Assembly (NCBI GenBank): GCA_036583965.1
Contig: JAZBQD010000030.1
Span: 55,491,551 to 55,555,550, forward strand
Length of the DNA stretch: 64,000 nt
Origin: Prunella strophiata
Taxonomy: Eukaryota > Chordata > Aves > Passeriformes > Prunellidae
Reading direction: 5' to 3'
Part shown: positions 51,300-63,115 of the stretch, piece by piece
Layout: each line of letters opens with the position of its first letter
Numbering within the stretch: the stretch's first letter is position 1
Position numbers and translations under genes: made by a program
Notes under the pieces: generated by a model
The model's input: the letters and a program-made list of their open reading frames with translations, nothing else
What the model was told of the DNA's origin: nothing
The model's database searches: none

Positions 51300-51749
51300 G
51301 CAGGATGGGAGGCTGGTGAGGGGCTTGGAACACAAGCCCTGTGAAGAATGACTGAGGGAGCTGGAGTTGTTTAGCCTGGAGAAAAGGAGACTCAGAGGTG
51401 ACCTTATTGCTCTCTACAACTTCCTGAAGGGTGGTCCTAGTCAGGTGGGGGTTGGTCTCTTTCTCCAGGCAGCAACTGACAGAACGAGAGGTCACAGTCT
51501 CAAGGTTGGATATTAGGAAAAAGTTTTTCCCTGAAAGAGTGATAAAGTTCTGGAATGGCCTGCCCAGGGAATTGGTAGAGTCACCATCCCTGGATGTTTT
51601 TAAAAAAAGACTGGATATGGCACTGGGTGCCATAGTTTAGTTGAGGTGTTAGGGCATGGGTTGGATTCTGTGATCTTGAAAGTCTCTTCCAACCTAGTCA
51701 TTCTGTGAATTCTGTGATTTCTATGAATTCTGTGAATTCTGTGAACTGC
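51300..51749 (+). mobile_element. CR1 LINE 3' end with ORF2 C-terminus
   Basis: The sequence follows CR1 from the end of ORF2 to its tail: GGAGTTGTTTAGCCTGGAGA, CTTATTGCTCTCTACAACTT, CAGGTGGGGGTTGGTCTC, TTCTGGAATGGCCTGCCCAG, then CTCTTCCAACCTAGTCATTC. It ends in a TTCTGTGAA-type microsatellite (51706-51749). The last ~45 codons of ORF2 (ending at about 51640) remain open, with [18 protein letters not shown] and DVFKKRLD as in active relatives. It is 5'-truncated at about 51300, so it cannot mobilise. It is less diverged than the other short copies here. Confidence 0.9.
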
Positions 51750-53960
51750 AAATAGTCTGAGATGAAGTCTTTAAACTAAAAGCTCACAAAGCAAGTGTGA
51801 ATATGTGTGCATATTCTATAATGCATCTGATCTGGTACCTCTGGCATGGTAACTGAGAATTTAGAACATTAAAAAATTAAGATAATAATCAGTGGTTTAA
51901 AACTCCACTGATTGAAAGGTGCCTTATCTTTAAAGGCTTGCTTCAGGTCCTAAAGGGATTTGCTGTTATTCCCAACTATCATCACTAATTCCAAAGCAAG
52001 CAAGCATACTGTGTTCTACCTGTTTCTAGATGACATAAATTTTGCAGGAATAGCAAATACTCCAGAATACAAGGTGACTGAGCCCTCTCAGCTGTTTGAT
52101 AAGCAAACTATGAAAGTTTTAGGGCAGTCACGTGCTAAATAATACTTTGAAGAAAGATGGAAAGCATCTGAGGTCATGGAAGCTAGAGACTGAACATATG
52201 CTCTCAGCCTGATCCTCTTAGTAAGGGTGGACACAATCTTTGCTGTATAATAGGAAACTGTATCATCTCTGACATTGGTGCAACAGTCACTATAACATAG
52301 CAGCCAGCATTGATGCTGGCCTGAATGCTGTGAATGTCCACTAGAGTCACAAAAAAAGAATTAAAAGGTTACAAAACAATCAGAATTATTTGTTCCACCA
52401 TCACAGTTAGCCACAATTTCTGATCATTGGAATTCCTGGCACATTTCTGTGTAGGAAGGAAAGATTCCTCTCCAACTAAATCACTACTCAGTGTACTGAG
52501 AATTAGAAACTGTGATCAAGATACATCAAACTTTTTGTTAGGCAACGCTTTAAGAAGATTGAGCACACTGCATTGTTATTATTTTACAGTAATACCTGTT
52601 TTTTACTCTCTTGACCAATATAGGCTTCCTGCTAGATGCTTTTTTTTTTTTCTTGTGGGAGGTAGAAGGGCCAAGGGGCTCTTTTCCAATATTTTTGTTT
52701 TCATTACAGTTAATGCAAAAGGATCTCCTTGTGTCCCCGGTGAGGAGGAAAGCTGTGACAAAAAGGTGGGGACTGTTCCTGAAAATAGTGCTCATGTGTT
52801 TTTTCCCACTTTCATTAATCCAATTATTTTAGTGTATGTACTTGCAGACACATAACCTCAGACTAAGGATTATCCTGTGAAGGTTTGTGCACGAATTTGA
52901 CCTGATCAGTGCAAATTCAGACACAAGATGTTCCTGCTGAATATCACCAACCAATTATCAGTTCTTCGATCCCAAACTTCCCACTGTCTCTCTGTAGAAC
53001 CTAGAATGATGTTGCAAATACTGGTATTAACATTAAAAAGCTTACAATATCTCAAAGTTAGCCTTGTCCCTTCTGTGAAGATTAGTTCAGAAGTTTTCTT
53101 GGGGTTTGGGGGATTTTATTTTCAAACTAAGAACTGAGGGCAAAACTCTCCTCCTTTGAGTAACCCAAAGCATGGACCTGACTTCTGCAGATTGTCTGCT
53201 CTGAAACTGAGGAAACCTCAGTACACTGGACACAAAGTATTGTCAGCTGAGAGCTCATTTGCAGGATCGTCTCTCCTTTTAAACTCTGCTTAATTCTATC
53301 ACTGAAATAAGGACAGCAGTGTCTATTTTTGGGTTTAAATGTAATTTATTATGTAATTGTTGCTCAGTAAATGAGTTTATGTGGGATACAATAATACAGA
53401 ATTTCAACTGTACTTTAAAGGCTGTCTTGCAAATCACTGTCATGTTTCTACTCGTTTAGGATCAGGGCTGTCAAATATTAACAATATACAGGAAATATGT
53501 CCTCCTTTTTCAGGAAATGCTTGTATCATTGAGTCAGTAAAACTGTTTCAGCTTAAGAGAATCAGATTTAAATACCACTTAGAGACATGCCTAACATTTA
53601 TAAAAACAATAAATATTAGTGGTATATTAAGTGTTTGCTTAAATTCAGAAGCTAACAGATTCACTACCTCTGTGTTAGTCTTTTTCTTTCCATATACAGC
53701 ATGATATAACAGTTTGATGAAACATTTGCCATTAAGCATTTCTGAAAATATTTTCAGGACATGTATGTTCTGTACAATACAGCAGTTTTGGGTCTTGTGC
53801 AATACTGCACATAATATATATCTGTATGTTCTTTGTATATTATGGGTATGTATTCCTTGATAGCAGTGGGGGAGAAAAAACAAACAAACAAACCTTCTGA
53901 GGATAAACAGCATTATTTAATTTTCACCAGCATGTTATTTGGTTTTGAATCCTAAACCAC

Positions 53961-53992
53961 TTCATTTAAAATTTAAATGAAATTTAAATGAA
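53961..53992. repeat. Perfect AT-rich inverted repeat plus tandem copy
   Basis: Bases 53961-53981 form a perfect inverted repeat with 10-base arms (TTCATTTAAA / TTTAAATGAA) around one A. The right arm is then repeated once in tandem as ATTTAAATGAA. Confidence 0.8.
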
Positions 53993-54315
53993 ATTTTAAA
54001 TTTTAATTTATTTCAACTGAAAATATATGTGATATCACCAAACTAATGAAACTTCTGATAGTAACCCTATACCTCAAATTGTCCCCTTTTCCTGCCTTGT
54101 AACCAGAGACAGGCTATAAGGTGCAGGCTGGATTCTTTATTACAATTCAGTTTTGCTGGAAGGAAGAAGCTAATGGGAATGTCACACTTTTAGTCTCCAT
54201 CATTAGGTCCACATGCTATTCACTCCAACTGCTTCTTTACTTGTCCTTCTTGATGATTCTGGTCCCCCTTTCCATTGACAGTATTCATGACAGTATTAAT
54301 GCCTAGGAAATTATT

Positions 54316-54335
54316 AAAAAAAAAAAAAAAAAAAA
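54316..54335 (+). repeat. A20 homopolymer
   Basis: Twenty A residues in AT-rich intergenic sequence, with no recognisable source element. Confidence 0.9.
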
Positions 54336-54995
54336 CCAATGTTGGATTTACAGCAGCCAGGGAGCTTTATTTATTCTCCAGCCACAGTTTGATGATTGGT
54401 GCAATCACATTTATTGCTCCAGCAGGTCTTTTCCAGATCTAAACCAGAATATTTTGTGTCATTGTCTTGCTTTGTCGAACCCCAACAGTAATTTTCCAGA
54501 CATTATTTCCATCTTGCATTTTTTTCTGTCATTTTGCTTCTCTCTCTTCCAGACTATTTCACATATTCTGACATAACCCAAGAAAACAACAGATGGCAAC
54601 TTCATCCAAGTGGGTGTTATCCACTGGGACTGCAAAACAGGAGCTTGTTTTCCAGCAACTTCCTGCCTTTCAGGTTAAAAGTTGCAGAACCTACTGCAGT
54701 GCTTTAATGTGAGTCTCAAATGTGGGTTAGGCTTGGATTGTCTTAGGCAGAGTTAAGTCTGCTCTTTTCAGTAAGATGAGATGGAGCCCTGCCCTCAATC
54801 AAAATTTTGAATCCAGCCTCACTGACTAGACTTGGATGTGGGATTTCTAATGTGCAATGCATGAGTAGCAGTGATAGTGCAGTCCAGCAGAAGAAACAGA
54901 GGTAGTATAAAGAAAAGTCGAATGTTGAGAAGTTGTGTGGTTATGTGGGAAACAAAAAACAGTTGGCAGATTAAAAGGCTTAGAAGACAAGCAGT

Positions 54996-55093
54996 AAAGA
55001 GGAAGAAGGGAAGAGAGAAGGAACAAAGGAGGAAAGGATGGAGGATCAGACAAAGGAGAAAAGTAGTAGAGAGAGAAGGAAGGAAGAAGAACG
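54996..55093 (+). repeat. Polypurine tract, about 100 bases
   Basis: Nearly all bases are A or G on the plus strand, with only scattered C/T. GGAAGG, GAGAGA and AGAAGA units mix without a fixed period. Such tracts can form triplex (H-DNA) structures (inference). Confidence 0.75.
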
Positions 55094-56091
55094 GATATAA
55101 AATATAGGAGGGCATATTTAGCCATACAATGGTGTCACTGAACTCCTCCTGAGCAAAGTTCCATTTCTTCAAAACTTTAGGGCTTCCAGTTCTGCCAAAA
55201 AACCCTGATGAAAATAAATACTCCAGAAGTTACAAACAATGAGACACATTTTTATTGAATTTCTTTGGATAGAAGTGGGATAGTATCTGTATCTTGTCCT
55301 GGCAAACAAGTAAGGCAAGTTTTTCTTCTGCTCCTCAACAAAAAATATCCTTTTCATCAACAAAGGGAGAGGAGTGCAAATACTTTGAGCTACATATGGT
55401 GATTAGCTATGAGATGGGGAAGTTAGCATAGAAGCATGAGAAAATTTAGCTCAGGTCACAGAAGAATTTTCAGCTTTTTTTCTTTTTTGGACCTTCTCAG
55501 ACCACAGCTTAGCCAGTACAGCAGGAGACAGCTAATATACGTAACAACTGCTACCAAAGAAAGTGGTATGTATTATTAAAAATAGTGTCAGAATACAGGA
55601 AAAAATACTGAGAATATAAAAGCAAATTTAGGGGATAATCTTTAATTCTAGGATAAGGGGGAACAAGAATACAGGGTATGTCTATTGTCACAACTGAAGA
55701 GGTTTCAAATGCATACAAAAAAGAGCGATTCAAATCAGACAAAGATGCAAGTAGTTAGTTGGCTTTGCCTCACCTGCCTTTGGGTGTCTAAAGTAACCAA
55801 TTTGACCTGAGCTAGTGAGGCAAAGTTCCCACTGGAACGAAAGAGATATTTCAAAGAAACAATTCATCTGAACTGTACTTGCCTTAGGTTAAGAGGAAGT
55901 GTCCTTTCAGGCTGTCTGTTTTTTCTTTCTGAGTATAACATGGACCTTCTGCTGGCTGCTCAAACTTTGGTGACATTTCTATTTGCTCCAGTTCAAGGAA
56001 CACTAGGCAACCCAGGATATGCACTGTCACCACAGAAAGCATCAATACCTTGTTGAGATGAGGAAGACTTTTGTACTGGGTCTGGGAGGAT

Positions 56092-56221
56092 TGTGGTGAG
56101 TGAACCCCAGCCAACATCTGAACACCCACACAGCCACTCATTTATCCCCCTCTCACATGAAATAGGGAATAAACAAGCATCTCTTTAGGTATTGGCACTT
56201 GGCCAAGGTCAATCCATCACA
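56092..56221. mobile_element. Old LTR-like fragment pair in inverted arrangement
   Basis: The left arm starts TGTGGTGAGTGAACCCCAGC and, read in reverse complement through about 56160, resembles the last ~70 bases of the 42.48 kb LTR. The right arm (about 56182-56221) ends GGCCAAGGTCAATCCATCAC then A, resembling the same LTR end in forward orientation. The element thus has roughly 21-base imperfect terminal inverted repeats. It may be two truncated LTR ends inserted head-to-head or a rearranged single LTR. No flanking duplication is visible. Confidence 0.4.
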
Positions 56222-59200
56222 TAATGTGGGACTAACCAACTTTATGTGTTGGTCAGTCTTGTACTAAAATCCTTTATTTCACCTACTTCACAGGAGGACT
56301 TTGTATGTTGATCAACCTGTTGAATTAAAAGATTGCTAAAAATTGTTTACAAACCATGGAAGCTATAAAAGCAATCTGAAATACTGCTATCATTAAACAT
56401 ATTTTGCACTACTCATTTCTTCCATCAAGAAATAGAAAGACTATAAATGATAGCTCTTTCCCATGGATTTGTTAATAATGAGAAATCTTTACAGAACCAA
56501 GCAACAGGATTGGTAAAATATGTCACATGATGTCATATTTTTAGTGGCAACTTTTGCCTGAGCTAACACACTTGGTAAGAAATTAAAATTCAATTCCATA
56601 TTTCCTAATACTGGCAAGAAATTAAGAGAAGTAAAAGTGCTGATTTACTGACACACACATGCACAAAAAAAAGTTCACTATGTTTAGTTGTCTAAACACT
56701 TGCCCTGTTTGTTCCACCTAATTTCTTTGATGATTTCAACTGCAATAGTTTGTTCAGTTTGTCTCCCTCTAGTGGATCACCCCTTTTGTGTGTCAGCAGA
56801 TACTATATTTTCAATTTTTAATTTTTCCATCACTGGTATTGTGTGGCCATAAAGTTATTATAATAATTGAATAATCTATACACAGCAATTACTCTATTTC
56901 ATTCCTGATGATGGATTCATTTGATTTCATTTGGATTTCATTTGGATTTCATTCCAAATGATGACTGCATCATTTAAACTTATATTTCTTCCTATTGCCC
57001 CAGGTATCAGCTGTCTGGGCTACAATTCATGCAAACTATTCTCAGTCTTCTTCTCATCTTAAAAAATACAATTATACTGTATTGCTTTTTGGTCATTCTT
57101 CTGTCTTCTAGATGATTGCAGGGACTAGATAAGTAGAGGCCTATGTAAAGCAGCCTTTTAAGTGGTCTAAATTAAGACCTGGTGAAACAAAATAAAGCTA
57201 GGCACAGTTAAATCACTGTCACAAATATGGAATGTCTTGTCTAAGCCTCTAGCAAGTATCATCTTTCAGCAACATAGATATATTCTATTGCTTGGTGAAT
57301 ATAAGACAATGTGGCCTAGTCTTATTTTTCAAAGGATCCATATATAATTTGGGGAAGAATATATTTAATTATAACCAACATAGAATCTGTCTTGGGCTTC
57401 TGTGTATCATCTGCATCATGATCTTAGCGTTTCTGTGGTGGATCAGAGCCCTTCTCTGTTTAACATCTATAAACCCCAGCAAAAAGGCTTGTTTCCTGCC
57501 TCAAAGATCTTACACTACAAAAGATAGGGCAGACAAAAAAAAGTGGACTTGGCAAAGAGAAGGTGGGAATGGAAGAAAGCAAATAAGATCTGATAGTTGA
57601 ACTGTTGCTGAACATTATTAGTGTTAGCACAGGCTGCCAAACATCTTTGTGACTGCTGCATTTTATAGGCAAAGGAAAGGTTTCAGGTTTACAAACACAG
57701 ATCTGAAGGAAAATCTCATGATCACTAGGTACTGCTATGTCTGAAGGGGCACAACCCTTCCAGAGCAGAAGTTTCTTCCTGTGAATACATTCAAATTATA
57801 CTGTTGATTTTCTTTCCTTTTGTCCTCAACCCAGATAACGCTGCTGTTCAAGTAGGACATAAAATAGATTCTGTTGTAATTAAGCAATTAGCTGCACAAT
57901 TAAATCTGAAGTTAGATAAGTGGTGTGAGCTGCTCTTCATAACTACTTGTGAAGTTACACCCAAGTTTATTTGTTCCCTATTCACTGGACTACCACCTCC
58001 CCATCTTCAAATTCCTTCCTAGAACTTATGGGAATAATAATTAAGAAGAATAGCAAAAAATCTCACTGTCAAGTTCCTGCATACTGAGATACTAAGCCAC
58101 CACATTTTTTACTTGGGCCTGTTCCCTCACATGGCAGCGAGCTGATTCATCTTGCACCAGCTTAGAGAGTGGAGAGAGGAGCTCATACCCATTCCCACTC
58201 CCCTTTTTATGTCTACTTGGGAAGGGATTTCAGGGGTTGATCTAGAATGAAAAATTGCATAAGAGGGCATTAGTACCTTCCCTTCTTACCTACTGTACTC
58301 CCTGCTTCCATAGCACACAACATAGCAGTAATTAGATTGTCAGCTACTGTTTGTGCAATAGAAAACACAGCCAAAGCACTCTCAAGTTTAACAAAACAAT
58401 CCTCTCTCCTGTGAACTTGTGTAATTGTTCTCCTTGGACCGATTCTGCTAACGCCTACCCACTTGAATAACTGTTCTCATTCTTTGAAATCAAAGTATGA
58501 CTGACTAATTGCATGCAAACTGGCTTAAGCCCTTAAATTCTGAGCTCTTGAAGACAAGACTGCATCTGACATGCTTTGTGCTGCTCTTGAACTACTTCAG
58601 CACACTCTGAAGCAAGGAAATAAAAGTAGAAATGGAGGAAAGGCTTTTAAGATGTCCTTAAACTAACCTTCAGAAAGAACCAACAATGAACACAGAGAAA
58701 ATTTGTCAATGAAGAGGAATATTGCCCCATGTGTAAACAAAAGCTTCACAATCCCATTTAAGCATTCTTAGAACATTAATCCATTTAAGGTATTAGGACA
58801 GAAAAAGACCATTGCTGAGGACAGCAAGTGAAAGTTGAGGTGGGTTGGGTTACTCTGTCCAACTCAGACAGATATATTTCAACTCTGAAAATACATTCAA
58901 AGGAATTTGAGGTATTTTCTTATTGAAGAGGCTTCATTGTGGACTTTTAAAGTGTTTATTTTACCATACAGCCTCTTATAAAACTAAAGAAAAAATCCAC
59001 CTCTTAATGTATGAGCTAACAATGTACAGGTAGTTTAATCTCCTCATAATCTCCTCATTATTTCTTTCACTTGTCATAAAATTGAATCTTCCCAGACAGA
59101 CTGTCTGATAAAATTATATAGCTAGCTACAGTACATCAAAGAGAACAAGTGAAAGTAAGTTTCATACTCACACATACTGAAATTCTGGTTGACCCAAAAA

Positions 59201-60996
59201 GAAAGAGGTTTTTGTATCACCTGCCTCTTCTTTTAGAATCTATCCTTGGTTCATGCAGTTAACGTCTCTAATTTTCAGTTGGAACTGTTTCATCTGAATG
59301 TAATGGAAAAGTAAAACAAAGAGCTGAAACAACAATAAGATTGTTAAAGGTTTGTCTTTGCCTATTGGATAAAAGATAATGCTGCTGTATTAAAAACACT
59401 AAGAGAATTCTAGTGAAGTTGGAGTTTCCCTGGAGGACCTGCATTAAATAGTCTTGTCCTAAGAAAGTAAAGATCGTACTTCACTTCAGAGGTAGACTTT
59501 AAGAGATGAATGACAAACATTTTCAAGGTCTTTTCTTTTATAAAGAAAATCCTGTCATGGCTCCATGAGAGCTGGCTTGGCTTTTATGTAATCAATTTTC
59601 AGTTTAAAATTCCCAGAAAAAAAATGTAATGTCATTCATTCCAATTTATATTACACACAAGAGATGATATTAATACAACTCTGTGGGATTTCAAATCTCA
59701 GAGCAGGTCATTTAGAGCTATTTTAAATCTGCATTTTCATACACGTGTAAGTTTTCATTCTGTGTTCATGTAATGCTAAGGCAATCATGACATGAAGGCC
59801 ACAATGCCTCTTCCCACAGATGACAGCACAGAAGGCACAATTTCATGTATTTTATTTACATTGACAAGGTCAAGGGGGCTGCTGTCTGTGAACTCTCCTG
59901 TTGGATGGACCCAGAACATATGCCAGCAGGGAATTCATTGGCAGCTCCCTTAAGCAAGGACTCGGGATATTAATGTCTAAGTGGAACAGTTGGGTGCTTC
60001 CTTCAGCTTCTGTTCTGGACTAAATATTTCACTGTGTGCCACTCACAGCTCTGCCCTGTGGCCAGCCAGATGTGTTGACAATTTTACATAAAAGTAATGA
60101 CCACAGAGAGGTGAAAGGTTCAGAAATGAGGCAATAAGTGTTTTCACCTTTTGGGAATATATAAACCCCATAAAAGGCCTCAGGCTCTACTGCACTAATG
60201 TTGTAGGTTCTGCAGCTAGAGCATGGCAAAGCTCTGTTCATTAACAGCAAACATGAGCTTGTGAGATTGCCTCAAAGTTTATTGAAACTTAACCTTTCAT
60301 TCCATGTGATACATAGAATTAGCCTGTGCTTCACAGGGATGATGCTGAATTATAGGGGAGCAACATTATTCCTGTCTTCAGGAAATCTGGCATTTTACTG
60401 ATGATGTTGGATCAATGGCACATGCCACCAGTGACACTTTGGAGGTTATTCTGTGCAATCTTCTGTAGACAGCAAAAGGCAGTCAGTCCATTAAGAAATA
60501 ATCATTAGGAAAAGCCAAGTTGTTTATAATTTAAGGAAAAAGGAAACCTACCATTCAACATGAAAAGGGATAAAGATTTCAGGTAATCATTGATCAGATT
60601 TTGCTTATCTCTTAAGGTATTAACAGCTCTACTAACATTTTGTGGCTGCCTTTGAGCTGTGGGCTGCATCTGGAAAAGCTTTAGCATATAGGCACACAAG
60701 ACTGGGATGGAACTAGTGTACTTTACCCAGATACTACCTGTCCATTCTACTAACCAGCTTTGTGTACTGTTGCATAACACTCCAGTTATAAAGTCAAACA
60801 CTAAATATAAACCAGTGAAGTTTGTTTGACAGATATTTTACACCAGTGTTGGGGTGGGTGAAGAGGATACCAGATTTATTTTAGAGGATCATGACAGCCA
60901 TGAAGGACACAGGAAGGACACCAGTGCCAGTGAACATACATCTGATGCAAGTACAGATAAATCAAGTAAAATACAAGTGAGCTGATACCCTACACT
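56222..60996. other. AT-rich intergenic region, no gene recognised
   Basis: Apart from an 11-bp tandem repeat at 56.92 kb, nothing in this stretch can be assigned to a gene, RNA or transposable element by eye. Confidence 0.55.
56916..56953 (+). repeat. 11-bp tandem repeat
   Basis: TTTCATTTGGA occurs twice in full, flanked by a shortened copy on the left (TTCATTTGA) and a partial copy on the right. Confidence 0.8.
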
Positions 60997-61086
60997 GATG
61001 CTTAATGTTGGACTTGGCAGTGTTGTGTTAACAGATAGACTCAATCCAAAGGTCTTTTCCACCCTAAATTAGTCTGTAATTCTAAA
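60997..61086 (+). mobile_element. CR1 LINE 3' tail fragment
   Basis: TGTTGGACTTGGCAGTGTTG, AGACTCAATCCAAAGGTCTT and TTCCACCCTAAATTAGTCTG reproduce the end of a CR1 3' untranslated region (gttggacttggcagtgttag, then a 'ggtcttttccaacc' block). The tail is decayed to CTGTAATTCTA. It is a short, 5'-truncated fragment about 0.7 kb upstream of a longer CR1 in the same orientation. The two could be separate insertions or parts of one rearranged copy. Confidence 0.65.
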
Positions 61087-61433
61087 CACACATCCCTGAG
61101 TTCCTCAGATTGTATTATTAGTATTCATTATTCAGGTACTGTCTTCTTCAGGAGGTGAGACAGCAGCAGGATCTCAATGTGTGGATTTTTTGTCTCTCTC
61201 TTCTTGAAGGGGTCATTGTCTTTGCTGAATGCTAACCACTCAAGTGTTAACACTATGCTAGGTATTCCCTAAATCTATTAGCTCATACATGAGCATTGTC
61301 AATGCATGCTAGGCTTTGTCAATCTATGAATACCTGTGAAGCCAGTGATACCCCAGTGTCTGGTCATTTTACTAATTCTGTAAGAAAATTTTGTATCAAT
61401 AGCAATGATAACAATATAGTTTTATTACACACA

Positions 61434-61490
61434 TATTGTTACATATCAACAATATTGTTATACTTCATGTAACAATACCATTTTGGTATT
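61434..61490. repeat. Cluster of nested AT-rich palindromes
   Basis: The arms TATTGTTACAT (61434-61444) and ATGTAACAATA (61467-61477) are perfectly complementary and enclose a 12-base palindrome AACAATATTGTT (61448-61459). Another short palindrome AATACCATTTTGGTATT follows (61474-61490). The cluster lies about 280 bases upstream of the longest CR1. Confidence 0.7.
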
Positions 61491-61769
61491 TAATTCCTGA
61501 ACATTTGACTTCATGCAGTTCATGCAATTCTGCCATATTAGTTTACTGTAGCATTTTAGTTTTTCTAGAGTTAAAAGAAATACCAGTTACAGAAATCAAA
61601 TAAAAACAACCCTCCTGCCTCAAAGTCCAAGTAATGCATCATCAGAAGAGCAGAGATGCCCTCACCACTCAGACAAACAGCATGAGTGAACCAGTTCAGT
61701 ATATTTTCAGTGGATTTCACAAATATTTTTATCAGCAGAAGAATACTGTGGGTTCCAGTGGTGTTCAGG

Positions 61770-63115
61770 AGATGTAAAACAATAGTCATGGTCCTTTCAA
61801 CCTCTGTCTTAACCTCATCCCTTATTACTGTTGAAAAACACCTGAAAGACAATGCAGTCATCAGTCACAGCCAGCACAGCTTCATGAGAGAAAAGTTCCA
61901 TTCATTAGACCTAATTTCCCTTTATGACAAGGTAACTCATCTGATTGATCAAGGGAAGCCAGTTGATGTAATATTTTTGGATTTCAGTAAATCTTTTAAT
62001 ACTGTCTCTCACAGGGTCCTGCTGGATAAAATGTCCAGCTCACATCTGGATAAACAGATCATGCAATGGGTGAGCAACTGGCTCACAGGTTGGGCCCAAA
62101 GAGTTGTAGTGAATGGGGTGACATCAGAGTGGTGATCTGTCACTGCAGGGGTTCCACAGGGCTCCATCCTTGGCCCTGTGCTCTTCAACCTCTTAATATA
62201 TGACTTGGACACAGGACTGGAATGGATAATAAGCAAGTTCTCAGATGATACAAAACTGGGAGGAGCTGTTGACTCCCTTGAAGTCATGGGAGGCCCAGCA
62301 GAGAGACCTGGACAAATCAAAGGGCTGGGGAATCATCATCCATATGAATTCCAACAAGGACAAGAGCCAGATTCTGCACCTGGAATGGGGCAACCCTGGA
62401 TGTACAGACAGACTGGGGAATGAGAGGCTGTAGAGAAGTGCCATGGAAAGGGACCTGGAGATCCTGGTCTGTGGCAAGCTGAACATGAGTCAGCAGTGCC
62501 CTGGCAGCCAGGAGGGCCAGCCCTGTCCTGGGGCCATCAGGCACAACATCACCAGTGGGCAAAGGATGGGATTGTCCTGCTCTGGTCTGAGCTGGGGTGG
62601 CCTCACCTCAAGGGCTGTGTGCAGTTTTGGGTTCCACAATATATGAAAAACATTAACCTGTTTGAGAGTGTCCAAAGGAGGGTGACAAGGATGGTGAAGG
62701 GCCTTGAGGGGAAACTGTACAACAAGCAGCTGAGGTCACCTGGTCTGTTCAGCCTGGAGGAGACTGAGGGGAGGCCTTGTTGCAGTTACAGCTTCCTCTT
62801 GAGGGGAAGAGGAGGGGCAGGCACTGATCTCATCTCTGTGGTGACAGTGACTGGACTCCAGGGAATGACCTGAAGCTGTGTCAGGGGAGGTTTACGCTGG
62901 ACATCAGGAAAAGGTTCTTAGGCCAGAAGGTTGTTGGGCACTGGAACAGGCTCTCCAGGGAAGTGATCACAGCCTGACAGAGTTCAAAAAGTGTTTGGAC
63001 AACCCTCTCAGGCACATGGTGTAACATTTGGGAATGTCCTGTGCAGAGCAGGTAGTTGAACTTGATGATCCTTGAGGGTCCTTTCCAACTTAGTTTATTT
63101 TGTGATTTTTTGATA
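61770..63115 (+). mobile_element. CR1 LINE, 5'-truncated, about 1.35 kb with RT domain
   Basis: The element covers the CR1 ORF2 reverse transcriptase, the ORF2 C-terminus and the 3' untranslated region, and ends with GGTCCTTTCCAACTTAG and a decayed TTTTGTGATTTTTTGA tail. The left boundary is where similarity fades (about 61770). Frame changes and stops show it is inactive. It is the longest mobile element in the window. CR1 copies prime on their own 3' tail and usually lack clear target duplications; none is evident here. Confidence 0.9.
61776..63030 (+). pseudogene. CR1 ORF2 reverse transcriptase remnant
   Basis: The translation shows RT blocks in order: SQHSFMREK and LISLYDKVTHLIDQGKPVDV, motif A FLDFSKSFNTVSH, VSNWLTGWAQRVVVNGV, motif [14 protein letters not shown], and motif [10 protein letters not shown]. 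These are followed by GKLNMSQQC, VQFWVPQY, VKGLEGKLY and RLDIR-like C-terminal blocks. It is broken by an in-frame TGA at 62133-62135 before motif B, a frame change after motif C near 62285, a TAG near 62433, and further shifts near 62500 and after 62870. The catalytic aspartates of motifs A and C are still present. No product is expected. Confidence 0.88.

Larger units (their letters stand above)
51750..56091. other. AT-rich intergenic region, no gene recognised
   Basis: It holds only simple sequence: the AT palindrome at 53.96 kb, an A20 run and the polypurine tract at 55.0 kb. Open stretches near 52427-52855 and 53548-53913 are not recognisable proteins. Confidence 0.55.

Noticed and set aside
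54819..55172. 117-codon minus-strand frame with a hydrophobic Leu/Phe/Ser-rich peptide, considered as a membrane protein
   Set aside because: It is the pyrimidine strand of the polypurine tract, which automatically encodes Phe, Leu, Ser and Pro.
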